Positions 43,083 through 52,200 of a stretch of 64,000 nucleotides of DNA are shown piece after piece. This DNA is from Pedobacter sp014947265. GTDB taxonomy: Bacteria > Bacteroidota > Bacteroidia > Sphingobacteriales > Sphingobacteriaceae. The number at the start of each line of letters is the position of its first letter. Position 1 is the stretch's first letter. The position numbers and the translations under genes are program-made. Where the stretch lies: contig NZ_JADCNK010000007.1 of the NCBI RefSeq assembly GCF_014947265.1, positions 124,001 to 188,000 of the forward strand. Direction: 5' to 3'. The notes below the pieces were generated by a model, which did not search any database, was not told the DNA's origin, and saw nothing but the letters and a program-made list of their open reading frames with translations.

Positions 43083-44624
43083 ATGATGAAAAAACTTCTC
43101 TTATCTGCAGCCCTATTCTGCAGTTCGATTTTAGTGCATGCACAAAATGAAACCCAGTTAACCATTAAACCTGCAGGCGATCAAGTGGTGAGCAAGCACA
43201 TTTATGGTCATTTTTCGGAACATCTGGGCCGCTGTATTTATGATGGATTTTGGGTGGATGAAAATTCGACTATCCCTAATAAAGGTAGAATAAGATTAGA
43301 CATTGTTGAGGCATTAAAAAAGATAAAAGTTCCGAACTTGCGCTGGCCGGGAGGTTGTTTTGCTGATGAATACCATTGGAGAGATGGCATTGGACCGAGA
43401 AACCAACGTCCGAAAATGGTTAACACCAACTGGGGCGGCGTAACAGAAGACAATAGTTTTGGTACACACGAATTTCTGGATCTTTGCCAGATGCTCGATT
43501 GCGAACCTTACATTGCAGGTAATGTAGGCAGCGGAACAGTTGAAGAAATGGCCAAATGGGTAGAATATCTGAATTTTGATGGCGTAAGTCCGATGACGGC
43601 TATTCGCAGCCAAAATGGAAGAGAAAAACCATGGAAAGTTTCTTTCTGGGGCGTAGGTAACGAAAGCTGGGGTTGCGGTGGCAACATGACACCTGCTTAT
43701 TATTCTGATTTATACCGCAGGTATGCCACTTATGCACGCAACTATCCGGGTGCTCCGCTAAAAAGAATTGCCAGTGGAGCCAATTCAGGTGATTACAACT
43801 GGACAGAAACCTGTATGAAAAATATTGGCGACCAAATGTGGGGATTAACTTTACACTATTACACCATCCCAACAGGAAACTGGAGCAAAAAAGGATCAGC
43901 CACTAAATTTGATGAAGCACAATACTTTTCGACCATGAAAAACTGCTTACATATGGAAGAACTGGTAAGCAAACACTCCGCAATAATGGATAAATACGAT
44001 CCTAAAAAGAAAGTTGCTTTAGTGGTTGATGAATGGGGAATCTGGACAGATGTAGAACCTGGAACTAACCCTGGTTTCTTGTATCAGCAGAACAGTTTAC
44101 GCGATGCTTTAATTGCAGGAACGACCTTAAACATCTTTAATAACCACTCCGATCGTGTTAAAATGGCCAACCTGGCACAAACTGTAAATGTGCTACAGGC
44201 TTTAATCCTAACTGAAAAAGACAAGATGATCCTTACGCCTACTTATCATGTTTTTGATCTGTACAAAGTGCATCAGGATGCCAAGTATTTACCAATTGCC
44301 TTTACCAGTCCTGATTATGTGGTAGGTGATCAAAAAATCCCTGCCTTAAACGTTTCTGCTTCGCAGGATGCCAGTGGCGCCATTCATATTTCTTTGGTTA
44401 ATTTAGATCCTAACAAAAAAATTGCCTTGAGTACGGTTTTAGATGGCTTGAAATGGAGCACAGTTACAGGACAGATTTTAACCTCAGCTAAACTAACTGA
44501 TGTAAATACATTTAACGATTTGAACAAAGTGCACAATGCAAAATTTACAGGCGCAAAAAAATCAGGCAATTCATTAAAAGTAGAATTACCTGCTCAATCT
44601 GTTGTTGTACTGGAATTAAAATAA
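43083..44624 (+). CDS. GH51 alpha-L-arabinofuranosidase, short form
   Basis: A 513-aa secreted enzyme (signal peptide ending SILVHAQ) of the classical GH51 layout without insertion: IYGHFSEHLGRCIYDGFWV, LRWPGGCFADEYHWRDGIGPR, acid/base E194 in GVGNESWGCG, nucleophile E317 in VVDEWGIW, and the tail YKVHQDAKYLPI. The ATG one codon later is equally good. Short and long GH51 forms in tandem usually differ in preference for branched or linear arabinan; which is which cannot be told here. Confidence 0.93.
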   Translation: MMKKLLLSAALFCSSILVHAQNETQLTIKPAGDQVVSKHIYGHFSEHLGRCIYDGFWVDENSTIPNKGRIRLDIVEALKKIKVPNLRWPGGCFADEYHWRDGIGPRNQRPKMVNTNWGGVTEDNSFGTHEFLDLCQMLDCEPYIAGNVGSGTVEEMAKWVEYLNFDGVSPMTAIRSQNGREKPWKVSFWGVGNESWGCGGNMTPAYYSDLYRRYATYARNYPGAPLKRIASGANSGDYNWTETCMKNIGDQMWGLTLHYYTIPTGNWSKKGSATKFDEAQYFSTMKNCLHMEELVSKHSAIMDKYDPKKKVALVVDEWGIWTDVEPGTNPGFLYQQNSLRDALIAGTTLNIFNNHSDRVKMANLAQTVNVLQALILTEKDKMILTPTYHVFDLYKVHQDAKYLPIAFTSPDYVVGDQKIPALNVSASQDASGAIHISLVNLDPNKKIALSTVLDGLKWSTVTGQILTSAKLTDVNTFNDLNKVHNAKFTGAKKSGNSLKVELPAQSVVVLELK

Positions 44625-44629
44625 TTTAG

Positions 44630-44661
44630 TCAGGACAAGAGAGTTTAACACCTTGTCCTGA
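44630..44661 (+). terminator. Hairpin after the GH51 genes
   Basis: Perfect 10-bp stem TCAGGACAAG/CTTGTCCTGA with a 12-base loop, six bases after the stop codon. The T run behind it is weak, so termination efficiency is uncertain. Confidence 0.55.
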
Positions 44662-44738
44662 TTCATGAAATAATTAATATGGCTTTTTGGATGATTGTTA
44701 TCGGGGCCTTTTAATGCTGAAGCACAATCTCCCCTTCC

Positions 44739-44762
44739 GTGGTCTGTATATCCACAGACCAC
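44739..44762. repeat. Small hairpin between convergent genes
   Basis: GTGGTCTGT and ACAGACCAC, a perfect 9-bp stem with a 6-base loop, ending 11 bases before the GH127 stop. The same hairpin family occurs at 8234-8257. Confidence 0.6.
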
Positions 44763-44773
44763 ATCAGCATAAT

Positions 44774-47119
44774 CTATTTCACCAACCTCACTTCATATAT
44801 ATTGGCAATAGCCGATCCCTGATCGGCAACAAATTTTACTTCTACATCTGCTTTTAACAGCGCTTTTGGAATCTGATATTCCTGAGTATAAAAAACATCA
44901 CCCTTGCTCCCATCTAACTTTACATTTTCAACGGTAACACCATTAATCAGAATAGAGAAACTTTTGTTCTTTTCCTTTCCGAAATATGTTAAACGGAGCT
45001 TATTTCCGGATAGGTCTTTATTTTTAAGTACATAACTAAACCATGCTTTCCCATTTCTGAAATGCCTTTCCTGAAACGTTCCGTTATCGGTTAGTTCACC
45101 TTTAAAATTGTGGTCAGACTCTGGCTGCTGCTCTCCCGTATTGATCAGATCGACGGTTTCCTGTTCAATCTTCATCTTTTCTTCTTCAGCCAACTTAATC
45201 GCCTTTGCACGTTCCGGCAATGCCTCAGCGCTACTGTAAGGAAAATAAACTATATACCGTTTTTCGGCCAGGGTATAAAAAGGAACTAATTTTAAGGATT
45301 TGTATTTTGGTTGATAGATTGCATTCCGGGCATTGAAAGTTAAACTGCTTTTATCTGCCAAGGTAATTTCATTTGCCAGCATATTTTTAGCCCCGGTAAC
45401 CAATGGTGCATCGCTGATCGGAAATAAAGTACCCGAAGCAATATGCCCCATCCTGCTGCCATCAGCGGTTAAATTCGGCTGTTTTAAAGTATCCACTGCC
45501 GCAGCAAGTACAATCGGTCCACGGAGAAAGGCTACCCAATCAGAACCATCGGGCATAAACTCCGTAGTGGTATGCATTGGCAGAGCAATATTAACAACGT
45601 CGCCTGTACTCCAGATACGATCGATACTGGCATAACCATTTGCTTCGCTTTTAACGGTTACTTTTTTTCCATTTACCAACACAGCCATTTTCACATGTTC
45701 TACCCAGGCAGGCTGGCGGAAATGTAAGGCAAAACGTTGTTTGTTTTTTAACTGCAGTTTGATTGTCGTGTTCTCAGCATCTGGAAAAAGTGTTTGCTGT
45801 ACAAGCTGAATACCTTTTTCTTTCCAATTTAAGGTTGAAGGGATAAAAAGGTTCACATATATATCATTCGAACCGTGTGCATAAATCAGTTCTCCATATT
45901 TGCCATGGTTCTCCAATCCTGAACCTACACAACACCAGAAACTTTCCTGCGGATTAGAATAGGTACGGTAATGCCCTGGCCGCATTGGTGTAAAATACAC
46001 AAAACCACCTTCCGGCCTTTGCGAAGAAAGGATATGATTGTAAAGTGTACGTTCGTAATAATCTAGATAGGTGTTTGAAGGAGCGGCCAAAAACAACTGT
46101 TTAGTAAGTTTCAGCATGTTGTAAGAATTGCAGGTTTCGGGCCCTTCGCGCGACTCTGTCATCGAAGAAAAGTCATTGGCGGGATGAAAATGTTCTCTTA
46201 CGCTATTTCCACCAATGGCTACTGTTCTATGTTCTACTACCGTTTTCCAAAAAAAAGCAGCTGCATTTGCCCAGGCAGCATCTTTATCCAGTAAAGCAAT
46301 CTGCTCAAAACCAATCACTTTCGGAATCTGCGTATTTGCATGTAAACCGTTCAGGGCATCCGTATTTTTTAATAGTGGATTTAGGATGGATTGATCCGAA
46401 AATCGTTTTGCCAGTTGAAGATATTTCTGGTTACCAGTTATCGCGTAAACATGAGCGAAAGTTTCATTTAATCCACCATGCTCACTTTTTAATAATTCCT
46501 GTATCTGCTGATCGGATAAATTGGAAACCAAGTCTACACACCAATCAGTTAGTTTAATAAGCATCTGCTTTGCTTTCGCATTACCCGCAACTGCATACGC
46601 ATCGTACAGCCCCGCATAAATTTTATGGATATTATATAAAGGTACCCATTTTCCATTTAACGAAAAACTGGATGATTTGATATTTCCGGCTTTAATCTCT
46701 TTCCAGATTTCCTTGCCGCCCGGGATTCCGGCCAGATATCCATCTCCATTTTGGCGCTGACATTTATCCAATTCGGCAATCATATATTCCATCCGCTCCT
46801 TCACCTTGGCATCGCCGGTGGAAGCATACATTAAAGCCAGGGCCGACAAATAATGTCCGCCGATGTGCCCATCTAAACCGGTGTTTTCCCAGTTACCATA
46901 AGATGCTGCTTTGGGTTTTAGTCCTGCCTCCCTTAAATATGGCGCCAGAAGTCTGTCTGCATCCAGCGATAGCATGTATTTTTTATCGGTTTCCTGGGCC
47001 TGTTTAAAGGGGCCTGCAAGCAAACGGACTTCTGATAAACTAAATGGCTGCAATGCAGTTTGCCCGAAAACAGTTCCGCATAGGGCGGTAATCAAAACGA
47101 CAGTTATTATTTTTTTCAT
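44774..47119 (-). CDS. GH127/GH146 beta-L-arabinofuranosidase (DUF1680)
   Basis: A 781-aa secreted enzyme (signal peptide ending TVFGQ). The (alpha/alpha)6 barrel has WENTGLDGHIGGHYLSALALMYA, and the zinc/thiolate site is E328, C330 (PETCNSYNML) and C396-C397 (FWCCVGSG), matching the Glu-Cys-Cys-Cys set of characterised GH127 enzymes. Two C-terminal beta-sandwich domains follow, the last ending IANIYEVRLVK. It acts on beta-L-arabinofuranose ends such as those of pectic arabinan. GH127 and GH146 cannot be separated with certainty by eye. It follows the third esterase gene, 21 bp apart. Confidence 0.88.
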   Translation of the reverse strand: MKKIITVVLITALCGTVFGQTALQPFSLSEVRLLAGPFKQAQETDKKYMLSLDADRLLAPYLREAGLKPKAASYGNWENTGLDGHIGGHYLSALALMYASTGDAKVKERMEYMIAELDKCQRQNGDGYLAGIPGGKEIWKEIKAGNIKSSSFSLNGKWVPLYNIHKIYAGLYDAYAVAGNAKAKQMLIKLTDWCVDLVSNLSDQQIQELLKSEHGGLNETFAHVYAITGNQKYLQLAKRFSDQSILNPLLKNTDALNGLHANTQIPKVIGFEQIALLDKDAAWANAAAFFWKTVVEHRTVAIGGNSVREHFHPANDFSSMTESREGPETCNSYNMLKLTKQLFLAAPSNTYLDYYERTLYNHILSSQRPEGGFVYFTPMRPGHYRTYSNPQESFWCCVGSGLENHGKYGELIYAHGSNDIYVNLFIPSTLNWKEKGIQLVQQTLFPDAENTTIKLQLKNKQRFALHFRQPAWVEHVKMAVLVNGKKVTVKSEANGYASIDRIWSTGDVVNIALPMHTTTEFMPDGSDWVAFLRGPIVLAAAVDTLKQPNLTADGSRMGHIASGTLFPISDAPLVTGAKNMLANEITLADKSSLTFNARNAIYQPKYKSLKLVPFYTLAEKRYIVYFPYSSAEALPERAKAIKLAEEEKMKIEQETVDLINTGEQQPESDHNFKGELTDNGTFQERHFRNGKAWFSYVLKNKDLSGNKLRLTYFGKEKNKSFSILINGVTVENVKLDGSKGDVFYTQEYQIPKALLKADVEVKFVADQGSAIANIYEVRLVK

Positions 47120-47140
47120 CTTTTTAGGTAATATTTTGTT

Positions 47141-48469
47141 CTAATTTCCATCTGGCTTAAGCACACTACTTTTAGGGCTCTCCGGCCAGTGCAAGTTTGC
47201 AGGATCATCTGGTTTTGCAGGATCGAATTTTGGTAAATCATTTACCAGATATTTTGCAATCCCCAATTGCTGTTCTTTAATGCCTAAGATCATACACTTT
47301 GCAATTTCATAAGCGCCATAAGGGTTAAAGTGCGTGTTATCGGCCAATGCCTTATCCTGGCCTGGATAACTGTTGGCCGGATAATGGACAAAGGCTTTTT
47401 TTGATGGCTCTTCACCTAATGCATTAAACAAAACTGATGTCATCGCATTCAGATCAATCAAAGCCACTTTCTCTTCGGCAGCAACCTTCCGTGCTGCGTC
47501 AGGAAAATCGCCTAGAGAATTTACAATTTTCCCATCTGCACCAAAAGATCTTCTGCTGGTTGAGGTAACCACCACCGGAATTCCACCTTTTTTCTTCACT
47601 TCCGAAATAAATGTTTTTAATCTTTCGGTATAAGATTTATAGGCACCATCATTTGGTCCTTTATCTTTTTGGTCATTGTGTCCAAATTCGATAAACAGGT
47701 AATCGCCAGGCTTCATTACACTTAAAATCTTAGCTAAACGTTTGCTACCCAAAAACGTACCTAATGTTAATCCCGATTCAGCATGGTTAGCAATGGCAAC
47801 TCCTGGTTTAAAAAACCTTGGAATCATTTGCCCCCACGATGCCCAGGGTTCATCATCCTGATTTACCACTGTCGAATTCCCTGCGAGGAAAACAGTAATC
47901 TGATCCTCAACTTTCGTAATTTCGAGTGCCTGTAAGGCAGTTTGATGATCAAATTCCAAAGTCAGTTTATCATCCCAATCAAGTTTGTTGAGTTCCCGCG
48001 GCTTTAGCGAAACCACTTGCCCGCCAGCAATATGTTTATCTTTAATATTTACAATAAATGTTTTCGTTATCGACTGCCCTGCCCTTGTTTTTACATTTTC
48101 GAGCATCAACCTTCTCGATTCGGCTTTTACTGTACTTAACATTGCCACCTTCGGATCGCCAAGTGTTACCTTGATTTTGTAATTTCCTTCGGGCACCGAA
48201 ACTGAAAAATAAAATGGTTTATTGCTTTTAACCAGATCCGAAGTTAAACGATTCTTCCCGTCATAATTTATACCTTCAACTTTCGAATCAAAATCAAAAC
48301 CAAAGCCTTTTTCTTTACTGTAAGCATCATCAGGTAAAACTTGTGTATAACCTTTAACAACCTTTCCAGATCCGAAATCGAAATTGTAACTGTTTTTTTC
48401 CTGCGCCTGTGACAGATTGACAATCAAACCAAAGAAAATAAATGGTTTAATAAACTTTTGAATGCTCAT
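47141..48469 (-). CDS. SGNH esterase with N-terminal beta-sandwich (CE12-like)
   Basis: A 442-aa protein from the ATG used, which gives the signal peptide SIQKFIKPFIFFGLIVNLSQAQ (a longer frame has 15 more residues before it). An N-terminal galactose-binding-like domain (about residues 20-165, NFDFGSGKVVKGYTQV) precedes the SGNH domain: VFLAGNST with nucleophile Ser (GNS instead of GDS), ESGLTLGTFLG, FGHNDQK and the DNTHFNPYGA catalytic pair. It is a rhamnogalacturonan acetylesterase-like enzyme, more distant from the two shorter copies. First gene of the pair with GH127. Confidence 0.82.
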   Translation of the reverse strand: MSIQKFIKPFIFFGLIVNLSQAQEKNSYNFDFGSGKVVKGYTQVLPDDAYSKEKGFGFDFDSKVEGINYDGKNRLTSDLVKSNKPFYFSVSVPEGNYKIKVTLGDPKVAMLSTVKAESRRLMLENVKTRAGQSITKTFIVNIKDKHIAGGQVVSLKPRELNKLDWDDKLTLEFDHQTALQALEITKVEDQITVFLAGNSTVVNQDDEPWASWGQMIPRFFKPGVAIANHAESGLTLGTFLGSKRLAKILSVMKPGDYLFIEFGHNDQKDKGPNDGAYKSYTERLKTFISEVKKKGGIPVVVTSTSRRSFGADGKIVNSLGDFPDAARKVAAEEKVALIDLNAMTSVLFNALGEEPSKKAFVHYPANSYPGQDKALADNTHFNPYGAYEIAKCMILGIKEQQLGIAKYLVNDLPKFDPAKPDDPANLHWPESPKSSVLKPDGN

Positions 48470-48556
48470 ATCGTTCGGATTTGCTGCAAGATCTGGCGCA
48501 ATGGTTTTATCCATTCAGACCGTTTTCTCATAAAAATTGACATCTGGCTAATTAAG

Positions 48557-48569
48557 CGTCATAATGACG
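48557..48569. promoter_or_regulatory. Perfect palindrome upstream of esterase/GH127 pair
   Basis: CGTCATAATGACG, 13 bp, 88-100 bases before the start codon. It is a candidate operator for the minus-strand pair. Confidence 0.35.
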
Positions 48570-49109
48570 ATTATCATACGAATATATAAAAACAATTTCC
48601 ATTTAAAATGAGAATGAACAGCGTTTTTAAAATTTTACGCGGTTTTTCATTAAATGCGCATCATCAACAAACACCAAAAACAACAAAAACCATATTTAAA
48701 ACACTAATTAATAATACAAAAATAATCAATTGATAATGCGATATAAATTTCTTCAATTTTTAATTAAAAATTTCTAAGCTTAAGAAATATTAATCAATAA
48801 GACCAAAAGCTCCATTTCACTAACTTAAATCAATAAAAATTTAATTTTTTTCGAAAAAAAAATCAACACAAAATGTATAAAATCAAGCAATTACAAAAAA
48901 TAATTTATAAATTAACCCATTATTAATACTAACTCAACACAGTCTCGATTCTTTTGTATATAAAATTTATATAAAAAATAAAAAGAAAGACAATTGAAAA
49001 TATTAACAAGAATTTTGTTCTTAAAATTCATTTTTTAATGAAAAAACAAGGCATTTTTTAAGCTATTGTTCAGTTCATTCATTTATAAATTTTTAAAACA
49101 AATTACTTA
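48570..49109. other. AT-rich spacer before the biosynthetic operon
   Basis: About 540 bases of strongly AT-rich DNA with many A and T runs, no coding frame of note, no repeat shared with the rest of the window. It marks the border between the pectin locus and the biosynthetic operon and could be bent or bound by nucleoid proteins. Confidence 0.4.
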
Positions 49110-49134
49110 TAATATCACTATATTAGTGATATTA
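49110..49134. promoter_or_regulatory. Perfect inverted repeat upstream of megasynthase operon
   Basis: Arms TAATATCACTA (49110-49120) and TAGTGATATTA (49124-49134) are fully complementary around a TAT centre. A -7-like AAGCTTTG (one mismatch to TAnnTTTG) follows at 49162-49169, which would place the centre about 53 bases before the start of transcription. The operator would suit a dimeric activator or repressor of the operon; the protein is not in the window. Confidence 0.6.
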
Positions 49135-49203
49135 ATCATACAAATTATTTTTAGCCCTAAAAAGCTTTGTAATTCTGTATTACGGCCGACATAAAGAACC
49201 ATT

Positions 49204-52200
49204 ATGTTCCGCTTAAATCATCCACCAAACAGAAGATTAGAATTAAAATCTAAAGCCATGAATAAACACGCCATTATTGGAGTAACTCCCTTCGAAATTC
49301 CTGATAGTAGATTGGTTTCCAATTTACAAAAAGCAGATTGCTTTCCGGTTCTCAGTCTTGGGTACAGTAAAAATGAAGCCCAAAAATCCCTTCAAGAAGT
49401 TATAGAATTAGCTATTGCAGATTTCGGCGTAAGCATCAATTCATTAGAATTAGCAGACATTGATCTTCCCACCCAGGTAAGTTTAATTATTTTACCTTAT
49501 GATTTCGTACTAAAACGTAAAACATCAGCAAAAATTTTCTATCAGGTTTTTGATCTGGAGTCGGCACGGGTTGCGCAAGCTAACGGTGCCGATGGGATTA
49601 TAATAAAAGGTAATGAAGGCACTGGTCGTGTGGCTTACGAATCTTCTTTTGTTCTTTTTCAGCGGATTATTAAAGAAATCACTTCCATTCCGGTATGGGT
49701 TCAGGGTGGCGTTGGCATCCATACAGCTGCCTCTTTAATGGCTCAAGGCGCAACAGGAATCATTTTAGATAGTCAACTCGTGTTATTCCCTGAATGCTCA
49801 GCTCCTGAAGATTTAAAAACTGTTTGTGGTAAATTAAGTGGAACTGAAACCAAACTGATCGATAATTGCCGTGTATTGGCCCGTCCTAATTCACCAGCAT
49901 TGGCAGAGGATATAAATTATAATGGTCTTCAACAGTACTTTAAAGGTTACGACCTGGAAGCAAACTACCTTCCAATGGGTCAGGACATCAGCCTGTCGAT
50001 TGATCTGGTAACGAAATACAAAAAGCTCGATAAATTGGTTTTTGGCATAAAAGAAGCCATTTATGGCCACTTAAAACAAGCCAAAGCCATTAATATCATC
50101 AAGGCAGGCAATCCATTAGCTAAAGATTTAAACATCACCTACCCTATTGCACAAGGTCCAATGACCAGGGTAAGCGATGTAGCGCCATTTGCCAATGCTG
50201 TTTCAGAAGCTGGCGCCTTATCGTTTATAGCGTTATCCTTGCTAAAGGGTGCATCGGCAAAAAACCTGATCGAAGAAACCAAAAAACTGGCTGGCGAAAA
50301 AACCTGGGGTGTAGGTATTTTAGGTTTTGCACCACAAGAGCTTAGAGATGAGCAACAGGAATATATATTAAATGCGAAACCTCCTGTTTTACTAATTGCA
50401 GGCGGAAGGCCATCGCAGGCTAAACCCTTCGAAAAAGCAGGGATCAAAACTTTTCTCCATGTGCCCTCTGCTTCTCTTTTAGATATGTTTTTAAAAGAAG
50501 GCGCAAAACGTTTCGTATTCGAAGGCCGGGAATGTGGCGGACATGTTGGCCCGCTATCCAGCATGGTGCTGTGGGAAAAACAAATCGAACGTTTATTAAA
50601 AGAAGAAAATCCTGAAAGCATTAGTATTTTCTTTGCCGGTGGCATCCATGATGCTTTTTCTACCGCTTTTATTTCGGTGATGACTGCTCCTTTGGCTGCC
50701 AAAGGAATGAAAATCGGTGTATTAATGGGCACGGCTTATTTATATACCAGAGAGGCCGTAAGTACTGGTGCAATTTTAGATAAATTTCAGCAGGAAGCCA
50801 TGCAAGCGAACGAAACCGTTTTGCTCGAAACTGCTCCGGGACACGAAACAAGGTGTTTAAATTCTTCATTTGCCACTTTCTTTAACGAAGAAAAAAAGAA
50901 ACTTCAGGCAGAAGGCATGGATAAAAAAGAAATCTGGGCAAAACTGGAAACCCTAAATGTTGGACGTTTACGTATTGCTGCAAAAGGGATAGAAAGACGT
51001 GGCGATGAACTCGTAAAAATTAATGAGACGGAACAAACTGATTTGGGCATGTACATGATCGGTCAGATTGCACCTATGCATAAAGAAGTGATGTCATTGC
51101 TCGATCTTCATCAGGATGTAGCAGACAATAATTACACACATATTTTAAGCGCTAAACTTTCTTCACCTCCTGAAAATAAAACCAAAGCTTTAGATGTTGC
51201 CATTGTGGGTATGGCTTGTATTTTCCCCGGAGCAAAAAATCTTGAAGAATACTGGCGTAACATCATTTTGGGCAAAGATTCGGTAACAGAAGTACCAGAT
51301 GAAAGATGGAACAAAGAATTGTATTACAATCCTGATTCTACTGCCGGCGATATGTCGCACTCTAAGTGGGGCGGTTTTATTCCGAGAATAGATTTTGATC
51401 CTTTAGAATTTGGCATTCCGCCACAATCGCTTGCGGCCATAGAGCCCACCCAATTGTTAACCTTAATGGTGGCTAAACAGGCCATGCAGCATGCAGGTTA
51501 TGCCGAGGGCGGTGTGGATAATGAAAATGTTTCTGTAATTATCGGTGCAGAGGGCGGAAACGACCTGGCTAACAGTTATAGTTTCAGGGGCTTTTATAAA
51601 CAGGTTTTTGGCGAAATGCCTGCCGAGTTAGACGCGGCCTTACCAAAAACAACAGAAGATTCTTTCCCCGGCATTTTGGCGAATGTAATTTCGGGCAGGA
51701 TCACCAACAGGTTAAACCTTGGTGGCAGAAATTACACCGTTGATGCGGCTTGTGCTTCATCTTTGGCAGCAATCGATCTGGCCTGCCAGGAGCTATTTTT
51801 AGAGAAATCGGATATGGTTTTGGCTGGTGGAGCAGATCTTCACAATGGCATCAATGATTACCTCATGTTCTCGAGCACGCATGCGCTATCTAAAAAAGGG
51901 CGATGCGCCACTTTTGATACCGAAGCTGATGGAATTGCACTTGGTGAAGGGATTGCCATGATTGTATTAAAAAGATATGATGATGCTTTACGTGATGGCG
52001 ACACCATTTATTCTATTATTAAAGGTGTTGGAGGATCGAGTGATGGAAAAAGCCTTGGTTTAACTGCTCCACGCAAAAATGGACAGGTAAATGCCTTAGA
52101 AAGGGCTTACAGCCAGGCTGGAATTACCCCGTCACTGGTTGGTTTGGTAGAAGCGCACGGTACAGGTACAGTTGTAGGCGATAAAACTGAAATCAGTGCA

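Noticed and set aside
50139..50732. Long minus-strand frame (197 codons) inside the first megasynthase
   Set aside because: Shadow of the coding strand: low-complexity composition rich in Ser, Pro and Ala, no start context, no family.
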